DNA of 64,000 nucleotides from positions 23,720,001 through 23,784,000 of the forward strand of contig JAYKYS010000006.1 of the NCBI GenBank assembly GCA_036924285.1. Reading direction: 5' to 3'. This DNA is from Asterella californica (lineage: Eukaryota > Streptophyta > Marchantiopsida > Marchantiales > Aytoniaceae). A model generated the notes under the pieces. That model saw nothing but the letters and a program-made list of their open reading frames with translations, had not been told where the DNA came from and searched no databases. Position 1 is the stretch's first letter. Every line of letters begins with the position of its first letter. The position numbers and the translations under genes were made by a program. Positions 21,753 to 31,960 of the stretch are shown here, piece after piece.

Positions 21753-23033
21753 TGTTGCGCTACTTGGCGGCTATATGCTTGACTTCTATTCCGACACTTG
21801 AGTTTAGTAGTTCTAGAAGTTAGCTCATATTACTTCTAGTCCTTTATGTATATGTTTGACACCTTTGCATACGGTGTTAACACTATTTTGAGTCTTAGTA
21901 GGTTGATTACCATGTTGATAGGGCTTAAGCTCATGGGTTGTATTTGCGTGTCGTACGTGCACGCTTTCTAGCTGATTTAAGTTATTTTTCGGGGTTGCGT
22001 GTCGTTTTAGGTAGTTTAAGTTTTACGTTGACACTCTAGGGGGCTTGACGTGGTAGCCTATGAGTGTAGATAAGTTACCAGGTAGTTTAAGGCACAAAAG
22101 GACAGTCAAGTGGAGCTATGAACTCCCATTGGTCTTTTTTTGTCTTTTGTAAAACTCTAAATTTAGAAACAGAGGTCTAAAAGAGAGTTCGAGCATTTGG
22201 TGGGGGGACTTCGAAATCTGAGAGCACAGGGAGAGAGAGCTCGTCATGCCAAGCACTTCCAGTGAAATTTTCGATCGATTGGAGGCAGTAAAGACGAAGT
22301 TATGACCAATTGAAGTTTGAATTGTGCTAGAATTGAATCACTTTTGTTGGATTTAGGGTTTTCAGTGTCACTTGCAGCAGATTTGAGGAAATTGCTTCCA
22401 AACTTCGAGGTTGTGTTCTCTGCCAGCAGGGCTACGATTTCCCAAAAAGTTTCATATCGATTGAGTGACTGAGTAATTCAAGGCGGCCGTTGAAGCTGAG
22501 GGGGTCTGAAAAGCTCTTAATCTAGAGCAGCGACTTCAGAGGAGGAGATCTGAGTTCTGTGTACATTCAGGAGTCCCAACTTCACAGGGGTGTTCAGCAT
22601 CCTATAGACTTCAAATACTGTGAGAATATTTGAAATTCATCGAGCCAATCTTCTGTTCTAGGTTGAAATAGCCATCTGGGTACCAAAAATTGCCATAATT
22701 TTCTTACTCAAAACTTTTCTGTCAACATCTCGGTGCTAGAATTTGATCTCAGGGTGAAACTTCGTGTGTGTGTTCAGTAGGACCTTATTAACATTTAGGG
22801 GAAGTTTAGAAGTCTAAACTTTCATAGTTTTCCTCTCCTTGTGTGTCAAAGTTCACCGCCTAAACCTATTACTGCTAGTTAGACCTAAATTTCGCTTTTG
22901 AGTATATTAGAGGATCCTACACACCTGTTTGAGTGTTTACAGCCCTTGGTGTGATCTGAAAGCCAACCTCTTGAGTAAACAACCACAGCCAGAAGCCCGG
23001 CGCTTTCCTAGGTAGACGGATCACACTCCTACA
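21753..23033 (+). repeat. 5' LTR of outer family-B element (short form)
   Basis: 1,281 bp from TGTTGCGCTACTTGG to CACTCCTACA. It lacks a segment of about 90 bases that is present in the LTRs at 26060, 33333 (inverted), 46965 and 54805, so it and 35399-36680 form a short subfamily. Confidence 0.92.
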
Positions 23034-23060
23034 TACTCTCTTTTGGTGAACTCGACGTGA
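23034..23060 (+). other. Possible primer-binding region
   Basis: TACTCTCTTTTGGTGAACTC follows the LTR and is kept after every family-B 5' LTR (27432, 49263, and inverted before 31961). A TGG nine bases in, as TGGTGAACTCGACGTGA, could pair with a tRNA 3' end, but I cannot match it to a particular tRNA and the spacing is larger than usual. Confidence 0.35.
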
Positions 23061-23108
23061 GACACCTAGGGTGAGAGTTTTCTTGAGAGTGTTACAAGAT
23101 TAGATATC

Positions 23109-24661
23109 ATGACCAACCAAGGATCATCAAGTGGAGGTGCTGCTGCTGCTCAGCAACCTGTTCAGTTGGATGCTGCTACGATGAAGATGTTCCAAGCTTT
23201 TTCCATGTTTATGCAGCAACAGCAGAGCACAGAGAGGAATGATGTATTAGCAACCAAGGCGTTGCAATCTGTGGTGCATCAGATGGACCAGTTCAAGGGG
23301 ACAGATATTTCCAAGTACGTGCGATACTATGCTAGGGAGATGGAGGTGAACAAGGTACCTGAGAAGGAGATGGTGGAGAACTTTGAACTTGCTGTTGTGC
23401 TTGAGATTCGTGGGCGTGTGAAGGAGCTCAAGCAGCAACAAGGACAGAGTTGGGAAAGCTTTATGCGAGCTTTGAAGGAGGAGTACTACACTGAAGATTC
23501 AGAGAGGGTGACCAGAGAACGTTCTTGGAGTGGGTGGTGAAGCCTAATAAAGGTTTGTCTGTAAATGAGTTGTTAAGGGAGTTTAATCGTCAATATGCTC
23601 AGCTTTCTAGGACAGAGAAGCTTACACTGGAGGTGGAGAAGACCGAGCTTTTCTTACAAGCAGCGGACGTGACTATTCAGGAGAAGCTTGAGCTGTTGCT
23701 GGAAGACAAGAGTGAGGAGAGAGGATTGAAGACTGACTGGAAAGAGATTGAAGAGGTTGTCTCTTTGCTGACCAAAAGACAGAGAAGAAGGGACAAGGTG
23801 GTGGTAAGTGAAGCAGCACCTCTGATAATTTCTGTCAAGCAGTTGCCTACTAAACCCACTTTGGTGATTGCTAGAGAGGAAGACTCACCGCTTGATGAGT
23901 TGATTAAGGGTATGAAGGAGCTTAAGCTTAAGCTCACTAGGTTAGAAGAGAAGGAGCAGAATGTATAGCCTGCTATGCAGAGACCTCAGATGAGAGAAGG
24001 TTTTGTTTATCGTTGTATATGGTGTGATAGCCTAGACCATGTAAGAAGAGATTGTGAGGAGTTTTCAGATGCATTGAGGAAGGATCTGATCTTCTTCAAA
24101 GATGGTAAGATCCATCTGAAAGAGACTGGGATGACGTTGGAAACCAACTTTGGCAAGGGTGGTATGAAAAGACTTGTGAATGAGATATCAGCATCACATG
24201 TTGTTTCTCTTGTGAATGCTACTACCTGTGGAGTGAAAGTGGAGATGGAGAAAGAAAAAGGGACTACTGGGTTGTGGGCTGATGTAGTGCGGTCCGTAGC
24301 TAGAACAGAGCTAGACAAGGATGTGCTACGAAAGATTGGCAACTCAATTCGAGAAACTACAGGATGGAATGACCCTGTGGATACTATGTCAATGCATACT
24401 TATGTTGCAAGAAGTCAGCATGAAGTTGTACTAGAAAAAAACGCAGGAGGGAGGATGCAGGTAAGGCTTCTACAGCCAAACGACCTGCTACAAGGAGTGA
24501 AAGGGCTAGACCAGAGGCAAGGCAGGAGACAACACCTACTCGGGAGGAAACTATGGAGGATCTACCATCTACAACACCAAAGGAGAAGGAGAGAAGCAAA
24601 GAGAAAGATAAGATGCCTGCATACAAACTTCAGTCTGACATTGAGATTGCTACAGACTTGA
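23109..24661 (+). pseudogene. Gag, family B, outer element
   Basis: Starts MTNQGSSSGGAAAAQQ at 23109. The N-terminal part has an acidic/alpha-helical capsid-like domain with conserved WESFMRALKEEYYTEDSERV. At about 23515 one base is missing compared with the copy at 49731, shifting the frame; the next frame runs 23525-23968 and ends with TAG. The third frame holds a CCHC zinc knuckle, CIWCDSLDHVRRDC, the nucleocapsid signature that binds RNA, then a long charged tail. The protein would form the particle that packages element RNA. Frameshift and stop make this copy non-functional. A further frame change near 24460-24560 links it to the protease frame. Confidence 0.85.
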
Positions 24662-25413
24662 AGCAGGTGTTAGAGAATCGTATCTTGAATGGGAAGGTTG
24701 AGTTTACCTTGGGTGAGATTCTTGGGATTGCAAAGCGTGAGTTCCATGAGGTTATCATAGATATCATCAAGAGAAAATGTCAGATTTTGGATGAAGCAGC
24801 TACGCTTAACGCTCTAGGGACAAAACTGTCGGAGGATGAGGAAGATGAGATTGCTGGTTATTGCTCTCAAGTATCAGAAGGGAGATCATATCAGCACGTG
24901 AAGTTTGAAGATGAGGTGGAAGCATCGCAGAAGAGTCATTGCTCTCACAATCATTGGGCAAGAGCAACCACAGAGACCTTGGTGAAGTTGGGAGATCTGG
25001 AGGAGCCTGTGGTGGCATTGATTGATCACGGCTCAGAGATTAATCTGATGTCTAAGGAGCTGTACAAGCGTGGGAGGTGGCCCATAGACACCGACCATGG
25101 ATGGCTTATCCGTGCTGCCAACAACCAGAGGGGAGAACTGTATGGTGCTTGTCCCAACATCAAGGTAACTGAGGGTGACATCAGTGATGTTCAGAATTTC
25201 TTTGTACAAGACATGTCAACCTATCCTATCATTCTAGGGCAGCCTTACATTACTGCTGTTAGAATGGAGACACGAGTTATGGATGATGGTTCAGCCTATG
25301 CTAAGATACGTACTAGAGATGGAAGAAGAGTTGTTCAGTTTTTGACCGTTGTTGCAGAACATGAGAGAAATCGCGATAGCTTGAGAGACCGTCCACTATC
25401 TAAGATTACTTAG
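24553..25413 (+). pseudogene. Retropepsin-like protease region, family B, outer element
   Basis: Frame of 286 codons. After a charged region (KEKERSKEKDKMPAYKLQSD) comes a pepsin-like fold: VVALIDHGSEINLMS as the active-site loop and TYPIILGQPYITAVR as the later hydrophobic-G motif. The usual D-T/S-G is D-H-G here and in both other copies (28054-28746 and 51180-51620). The enzyme would cut Gag and Pol apart inside the particle. The frame ends at a TAG that replaces CAG of the sister copy at 28677. Confidence 0.8.
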
Positions 25414-26059
25414 GAGTTTAGAGAGTCTAGGGGTTTTGGCAGAGTACCATTGAAGAGCGAGACTTCAACGGTACAGGAGAGAAAGGATTCTCGCTTGATC
25501 CAGTAGAGCAAAAAGCTTTATCCATTAGCTTCTTAGGATTGACGTCATGTGGATCAGTGTGTTATAAGAAAGTTGAGATCTGAAGAGGTTTGAGAGGCAA
25601 CATGTGAAGTATGTACAACAGTCTTTGTGGGATAGTGGAGAGTTAGCAGGAGATGAATACATATCTGGAGTGTTTGAAGAGCAGTATTTGGTAGATACTA
25701 TAGGGGAGTTGAAATCTATAGTAGAAAGTTCTATATATGGTGTAGATAGAGTGGTGAGAGTAAGCTCTAAGGAGCTTTATGATGTAATTGATAAGTTTAT
25801 AGATCGACAAGAGGTGTATGTGGAGACCAAGTACAAGTCAGTGGCAAAGAAAGTCAAATCAGTGGCTTTGCCTTTACCACTCGATTACAATCAGAAGATG
25901 GAGCAAGGTGCACGAGAACCGACGCTCAGAGGACCGAGAAGAATTGGGCACCAGTTCACAGAAACAACACTGAAGGAATTGAGGATTGGAGGTGATGGAT
26001 TTTTACGGAGCAAGAGAAGAAGAGCTTTAGGGAGATGCTATCTAGGCATGGTAAGACGT
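25414..26059 (+). pseudogene. Protease-RT linker and start of RT, family B, interrupted
   Basis: 25604-26059 encodes a conserved linker (YISGVFEEQYLVDTIGEL, then VYVETKYKSVAKKVKS) and the approach to RT (HQFTETTLKELRIGGDGF). The frame is cut by the nested composite after 26059; the target here reads GGTAAG-ACGT, and the sequence resumes at 33334 with ACGTTTGCG. The function of the linker is not known to me. Confidence 0.7.
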
Positions 26060-27431
26060 TGTCGCGCTACTTGGCGGCTACATGCTTGACTTCTACTCCG
26101 ACGCTTAGGTTTAGTAGTTCTAGAAGTTAGCTCATACTACTTCGAGTCCTTTATGTATATGTTTGACATCTTTGTATACGGTGTAAACACTATTTTGAGT
26201 CCTAGTAGGCTGATAGTATGTTAGTTATCTTGTTCAAGCATTTGTGCGCTTGTGCAAGTGACTTCTTACTTGTCTATGACGTTCAATGTACATAACTTAG
26301 GGTTTCCATGCTGATAGGAGTTTGAGCTCATGGGTTGTACTTACTTGTCGCCCATGCACGCTTTCTAGCTGATTTAAGTTAATTTTCGGGGCTACGTGTC
26401 GTTTTAGGTAGTTTAAGTTTTACGCTGGCACTCTAGAGGGCTTGACGTGGTAGCCTATGAGTGTAGATAAGTTACCAGGTAGTTTAAGGCACAAAAGGAC
26501 AGTCAAGTGGAGCTATGAACTCCAATTAGTCCATTTTTGTCTTTTGTAAAACTCTAAGTTTAGAAACAGAGCTCTAGAGTGGAGTTCGAGCATTTGGTGA
26601 GGTATCTTCAAAATCTGGGAACACCAGAGGAGAGAGCTCGTCGTACCAAGCACTGTCAGTGAAAGTTTTGCTCGATTTGGATCAATAAACAAGGAGTTAT
26701 GCCCAGTTGAAGTTCGGATTGTGCCAAAACTGCGTCACTTTTGTTGATTTTGGGATTTTCGGTGCCAATTGCAGCAGAATTGAGGAAATCACTTCAAAAC
26801 TTCGTGGTTCCGTTCACTATCAGGATGGCTACGACTTTCCAAATAATTTAGAATCATTTGAGTGATTGAGTAATTCAGGGCGGCCTCTGAAGCAGAGGGG
26901 TCTGAAAAGCTCTTAATCTAGAGCAGCGACTTTAGAGAAGGAGATCTGGAGTTTTACAAACAATCAGGAGTCCTAATTTCACAGGAGTGTTCAGCAAGCT
27001 GTGAACTGCAAATCCTGTAAGAAACTTTGAAGTTGATCGAGCCAATTTCTTGTTATAGGTCGAAATAGCTATCTGGGTACCAGAAATTATCATAATTTCT
27101 CTGTTCAGAAAGTTTCTACCCATATCTCGGTGCTCTGAACTGATCTCAAGCTGAAACTTCATATGTGTATCCAGTAGGACCTCATTTACATATAGGAGAA
27201 GTTCTGAAGTCTACACCTTCATAGTTTTCCTCTCTTTGTGTATCAAAGTTCACCGCTTAAACCTATTACTACTAGTTAGACCTAAACTTCGCTTTTTGAG
27301 CATATTAGAGGATCCTACACAACTCTGTGAGTGTTTATGGCCCCTGTTGTGATCTGAAAGTCAACCTCTTGAGTAAACAACCACAGCCAGAAGCCCGGCG
27401 TTTTCCTAGGTAGACGGATCACACTCTGACA
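26060..27431 (+). repeat. Family-B LTR, long form, left arm of composite
   Basis: 1,372 bp, TGTCGCGC to CACTCTGACA. It contains the extra 90-base segment (about 26212-26305) missing from the outer element. Close to the inverted LTR at 31961-33333 with scattered differences. Confidence 0.92.
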
Positions 27432-27507
27432 TACTCTCTTATTTGTGAACTTGACGTGAAACACCTAGGGTGGGAGTTTTCTTGAGAGTGTTACAGGATC
27501 AGATATC

Positions 27508-28050
27508 ATGGCCAACCAAGGATCATCAAGCGGAGGTGCTGCTGCTGCTCAGCAACCTGCTCAGTTGGATGCTGCTACGATGAAGATGTTCCAAGCTTTT
27601 CATATGTTTATGCAGCAGCAGCAGAGCACAGAGAGGAAGGAGGTATTAGCAACCAAGGCGTTGCAATATGTGGTGCACCAGATGGACCAGTTCAAGGGGA
27701 CAAATATTTCCAAGTACGTGCGATACTATGCTAGGGACAGACAGAGTTGGGAGAGCTTTATGCGAGCTTGGGCTAGACCAGAGGCAAGGCAGGAGACAAC
27801 ACCTACTCGAGAGGAAACTATGGAGGATCTACCATCTACAACATCAAAGGAGAAGGAGAGAAGCAAAGAGAAAGATAAGATGCATGCATACAAACTTCAG
27901 TCTAACATTGAGATTGCTTCAGACTTGAAGCAGGTGTTAGAGAATCGTATCTTGAATGGGAAGGTTGAGTTTACCTTGGGTGAGATTCTTGGGATTGCAA
28001 AGCATGAGTTCCATGAGGTTATCATAGATATCATCAAGAGGAAACGTTAG
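27508..28050 (+). pseudogene. Gag with large internal deletion, composite left arm
   Basis: Starts MANQGSSSGGAAAAQQPAQ. Compared with the outer element, a block between RYYAR and QSWESFMRA is missing, and then about 1 kb including the zinc knuckle is skipped (FMRAWARPEARQE joins the capsid to the tail). The frame then enters the protease region but meets TAG at 28048-28050, where the outer element has CAG; downstream the frame is open again. Without capsid centre and knuckle this Gag could not package RNA. Confidence 0.85.
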
Positions 28051-28053
28051 ATT

Positions 28054-28746
28054 TTGGGTGAAGCAGCTACGCTTAACGCTCTAGGGACCAAACTGTCGGA
28101 GGATGAGGAAGATGAGATTGCTGGTTACTGCTCTCAAGTATCAGAGGGGAGATCCTATCAGCACGTGAGGTTTGAAGATGAGGTGGAAGCATCGCAGAAG
28201 AGCCATTACTCTCACAACCATTGGGCAAGAGCAACCACAGAGACCTTGGTGAAGTTGGGAGATCTGGAGGAACCTGTGGTGGCATTGATTGATCACGGCT
28301 CAGAGATTAATCTGATGTCTAAAGAGCTGTACAAGCGTGGGAGGTGGCCCATAGACACCGACCATGGATGGCTTATCCGTGCTGCCAACAACCAGAGGGG
28401 AGAACTGTATGGTGCTTGTCCCAACATCAAGGTAACTGAGGGTGACATCAGTGATGTTCAGAATTTCTTTGTACAAGACATGTCAACCTATCCTATCATT
28501 CTAGGGCAGCCTTACATTACTGCTGTTAGAATGGAGACACGAGTTATGGATGATGGTTCAGCCTATGCTAGGATACGTAGTAGAGATGGCAAAAGAGCTG
28601 TTCAGTTTTTGACCGTTGCTGCAGAACATGAGAGAAATCGCGATAGCTTGAGAGACCGTCCACTACCTAAGATTACTCAGGAGTTTAGAGAGTCTAGGGG
28701 TTTTGGCAAAGTACCATTGAAGAGCGAGACTTCAACGATACAGTAG
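28054..28746 (+). pseudogene. Retropepsin-like protease region, composite
   Basis: 230 codons in frame with the Gag before it, apart from the one TAG. It holds ALIDHGSEINLMSKELYKRG with the D-H-G active-site variant and YPIILGQPYITAV. Almost identical to 24780-25413. It would free the pol enzymes. It ends in a TAG at 28744 just before the linker frame. Confidence 0.8.
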
Positions 28747-29890
28747 AGATAAGATTCTCGCCTGATGAAGTAGAGCAGGAAGCTTTATCCACTAGCTTCT
28801 TAGGATTGACGTCATGTGGATCAGTGTGTTATAGGAAGGTTGAGAATCTGAAGAGGTTTGAGAGGCAACATGTGAAGTGTGTACAGCAGTCTTTGCGGGA
28901 CAGTGGAGAGTTAGCAGGAGATGAATACATATCTGGAGTGTTTGAAGAGCAGTATTTGGTAGATACTATAGGGGAGTTGAAATCTATAGTAGAAAGTTCT
29001 ATAGATGGTGTAGATAGAGTGGTGAGAGTGAGCTCCAAGGAGCTTTATGATGTAATTGATAAGTTTATAGATCGACAAGAGGTGTATGTGGAGATCAAGT
29101 ACAAGTCAGTGACGAAGAAGTCAAACCAGTGGCTTTGTCTTTACCACTCGATTACAATCAGAAGATGGAGCAAGGTGCACGAGAACCGACGCTCAAAGGA
29201 CCGAGAAGAATTGGGCACCAGTTCACAGAAACAACACTGAAGGAGTTGAGGATTGGCGGTGATGGATTTCTTACTGAGCAAGAGAAGAAGAGCTTTAGGG
29301 AGATGCTATCTAGGCATGGTAAGGCGTTTGCGTTTGAATCACATGAAATATGATGTGTAGATCCAAGTGTAGTTGCACCTATGGTAATCTTTACTGTACC
29401 GCATGTGCCTTGGAATCTACGTCCTATCCTTGTATCTAGAGCTCACCTGCCAAAGCTAATAGACTTGCTCAATGAGAGGATTAGGATGGGTATCTTGGAA
29501 CCATCTATAGCTCCCTATTGTAGCAGATGGTTTACTGTTCCGAAGAAGAGTGGAGCTTTGAGATTCATTCAAGATATGCAGCAGTTAACAAGGTGACTAT
29601 CAGGAATATGGGTATAGGACCTATTGTAGACGAGTTTGCAGAGACTTTTGCTGGTCGTGCTATCTATTCAATGGGAGACTTATATTCAGGTTATGATCAG
29701 TTTCAGTTATCCTCTGAAAGTAGAGACTTGACTACAATGAGGACACCTTTGGAGTTACTAAGGATGTGCACCTTGCCACAAGGTGCTACCAATTCTATAG
29801 CACATATGATGAATGGCATGAACAAAGTTTTGAGGTACTTCATTCCTGAAAAAACTATGCCATTCCTTGATGATGTGTCGATCTAAGGAT
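28747..29890 (+). pseudogene. Linker and reverse transcriptase, composite
   Basis: Linker 28806-29240 (YISGVFEEQYLVDTIGEL), then RT in two frames: 29129-29596 (AHLPKLIDLLNERIRMGIL, CSRWFTVPKKSGALRFIQDM) and 29527-29886 (YSMGDLYSGYDQFQL, LPQGATNSIAHMM, TMPFLDDVSI). The catalytic pair is in PFLDDV, an FxDD form of the usual YxDD box; the first aspartate is in MGDLYSGYDQ. A one-base loss near 29580 (GATATGCAGCAG against GATATGCAGTCAG at 52518) shifts the frame, and TAA at 29884 replaces AAA. RT copies the RNA genome into DNA. This is the best-preserved RT of the family in the window. Confidence 0.85.
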
Positions 29891-29916
29891 GTGCTGAGGA
29901 GGAGAAGAATGAGATA

Positions 29917-31096
29917 ATGGATCAGAAGGGGTGCCGTAAGTTTGTTGTAGATCATATAGTTGACTGCGATAAGATATTGAGTCGACTGGAGGAGATTCAT
30001 TTGACTTTATCAGGAGCAAAGTCTGTATTTGGAGAACAAGAGGTGTTGATTGTGGGGCACCTATGTAGATCTTATGGTCGGAAATCTTGTCCAAACAAGG
30101 TTGATGCCATTCAAAGAATGAAGGAGACGTGTGGATCGGTTACCGAGATGAGAAGGTTTCTAGGTGCATTTGTGTTTTATCATACATGGATTCCACACTT
30201 TGCACATGTAGCAGATCCGTTGTATAAGCTGCTGAGGAAGGGGCAAAGATTTCAGTGGCAAGAGGAGCAAAGCGAGTCTATGAGGAAGTTGAACGATCTT
30301 TTGGCTTCACCACCAACTCTACGGAAGGTAACATATGAGTTGGGCAGATCTGTTATCCTTACTGTTGATACTAGTCCTATTGGCATTGGATGGGCTGTAG
30401 GACAAGACGATGAAGATGGAAATAGATATGTGGTGCGTTTTGGTGCTAAGGTATTAAGTTCACGTCAGAGAGACTATCCTCAGGTCAAGAGAGAGCTATG
30501 GGGAGTAGTTACTGCGATGAAAAGTGACAAAGAATACTTGATAGGAGCACCTGTGGTTGTGGACACAGATTGTTTACCTCTCTTGGGAATGATCACTAGC
30601 TTTACAACTCCAGATATTGCTATGTTGAGGTGGATAGCATATATCAAGTCCTTGAACCCAGAGTTTAGACATATTGCAGGGAAGGACAATCCTGTGGCAG
30701 ATATGTTATCAAGGGTTAGGTATTACGATGAGAAGGAAATGATAGATGACTTGGAGGATGTGGGAACAGAGTTCTATTCTATTGTTCTTGCTAGAAAGGA
30801 TAGAAGCTGTTTTGCAGCTCCATTGGAGTTATTTGAGGAAACTATGTATGATGACGAGTGGTTGGATCTTGGGCGCTATTTGAGTTCACTGGAAAGGCAA
30901 GAAGGCTGGTCTGATGCAGATTTCAAGAGGATCCGTAGAATAGCTTATGGTTACTTTTTACATGGAGGACATCTATGGAAGCGCCCTAAGCTACAAGGAG
31001 GTATACCGCAACGAGTGGTATGTGACTTGGAATTGCAGCAGCAGCTGATCAAGGAGTTTCATGAGAGTCTATGGGTCGGTCATAGAGGAGTTTGGA
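29917..31096 (+). pseudogene. RNase H and integrase N-terminus, composite
   Basis: One open frame from the RT thumb (MRRFLGAFVFYHTWIPHF) through RNase H (ILTVDTSPIGIGWAVGQ with the first D; YPQVKRELWGVVTAMK with the E; VVVDTDCLPLL; HIAGKDNPVADMLSR) to the start of the integrase zinc domain (EFHESLWVGHRGVW). At about 31097 it breaks off into LTR sequence, so the CC half of the zinc domain, the DDE core and the C-terminus are missing. The ORF as called (to 31269) therefore ends in LTR-derived residues. Confidence 0.85.
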
Positions 31097-31348
31097 CCTC
31101 ATTTACATATAGGAGAAGTTCTGAAGTCTACACCTTCATAGTTTCCCTCTCTTTGTGTGTCAAAGTTCACCGCTTAAACCTATTACTACTAGTTAGACCT
31201 AAATTCTGCTTTTTGAGCATATTAGAGGATCCTACACAACTGTGTGAGTGTTTATGGCCCCTATTGTGACCTGAAAGCCAACCTCTTGAGTAAACAACCA
31301 CAGCCAGAAGCACGGCGCTGTCCTAGATAGACGGATCACACTCCGACA
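31097..31348 (+). repeat. Family-B LTR fragment (3' part) followed by primer region
   Basis: From CCTCATTTACATATAGGAG the sequence matches the last quarter of the family-B LTR, ends at CTCCGACA (31348), and continues as TACTCTCTTATTGGTGAACT. Since the primer region follows only 5' LTRs, this piece derives from a 5' LTR although it sits behind integrase. Confidence 0.85.
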
Positions 31349-31389
31349 TACTCTCTTATTGGTGAACTCGACGTGAATCGAACACGCAA

Positions 31390-31437
31390 CCTTCTGATAA
31401 GACGGATCACACTCCGACATACTCTCTTATCAGAAGG
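31390..31437. repeat. 12-bp inverted repeat enclosing an LTR end
   Basis: CCTTCTGATAAG (31390-31401) and CTTATCAGAAGG (31426-31437) are perfect inverted repeats; the 24-base loop is the end of the LTR plus the first bases of the primer region (CACTCCGACATACTCT). It lies at the meeting point of the plus and minus halves of the composite. Confidence 0.85.
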
Positions 31438-31449
31438 AAGAAACCCTAA

Positions 31450-31884
31450 ACAAATACTTCTGGCTGTGGTGGTTTTCTCTATCCTAGAAAGCTGAGCATA
31501 TTGACGATCAAACTCCTTTAACAACTCATTTATAGACAAACCTTTGTTAGGCTTCACCACCCACTCCAAGAACGTTCTCTTGGTCACCCTCTCTGAATCT
31601 TCAGTGTAGTACTCCTCCTTCAAAGCTCGCATAAAGCTCTCCCAACTCTGTCTCTCCCTAGCATAGTATCGCACGTACTTGGAAATATCTGTCCCCTTGA
31701 ACTGGTCCATCTGGTGCACCACAGATTGCAACGCCTTGGTTGCTAATACCTCCTTCCTCTCTGTGCTCTGCTGCTGCTGCATAAACATATGAAAAGCTTG
31801 GAACATCTTCATCGTAGCAGCATCCAACTGAGCAGGTTGCTGAGTAGCAGCAGCACCTCCGCTTGATGATCCTTGGTTGGTCAT
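31450..31884 (-). pseudogene. Gag N-terminus, composite right arm
   Basis: On the minus strand, MTNQGSSSGGAAATQQ at 31884 down to QYAQSRIEK-type sequence near 31490, where family similarity ends. Like the left arm it lacks the block between RYYAR and RQSWESFMRA, so both arms share the same internal deletion and probably one source. It keeps TKRTFLEWVVKPNKGL, which the left arm has lost. No zinc knuckle. It ends in the rearranged apex of the composite. Confidence 0.85.
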
Positions 31885-31960
31885 GATATCTGATCCTGTA
31901 ACACTCTCAAGAAAACTCCCACCCTAGGTGTTCCACGTCGAGTTCACCAATAAGAGAGTA

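Noticed and set aside
29758..30094. Minus-strand ORFs within the family-B RT and RNase H
   Set aside because: Antisense to well-recognised RT and RNase H motifs.
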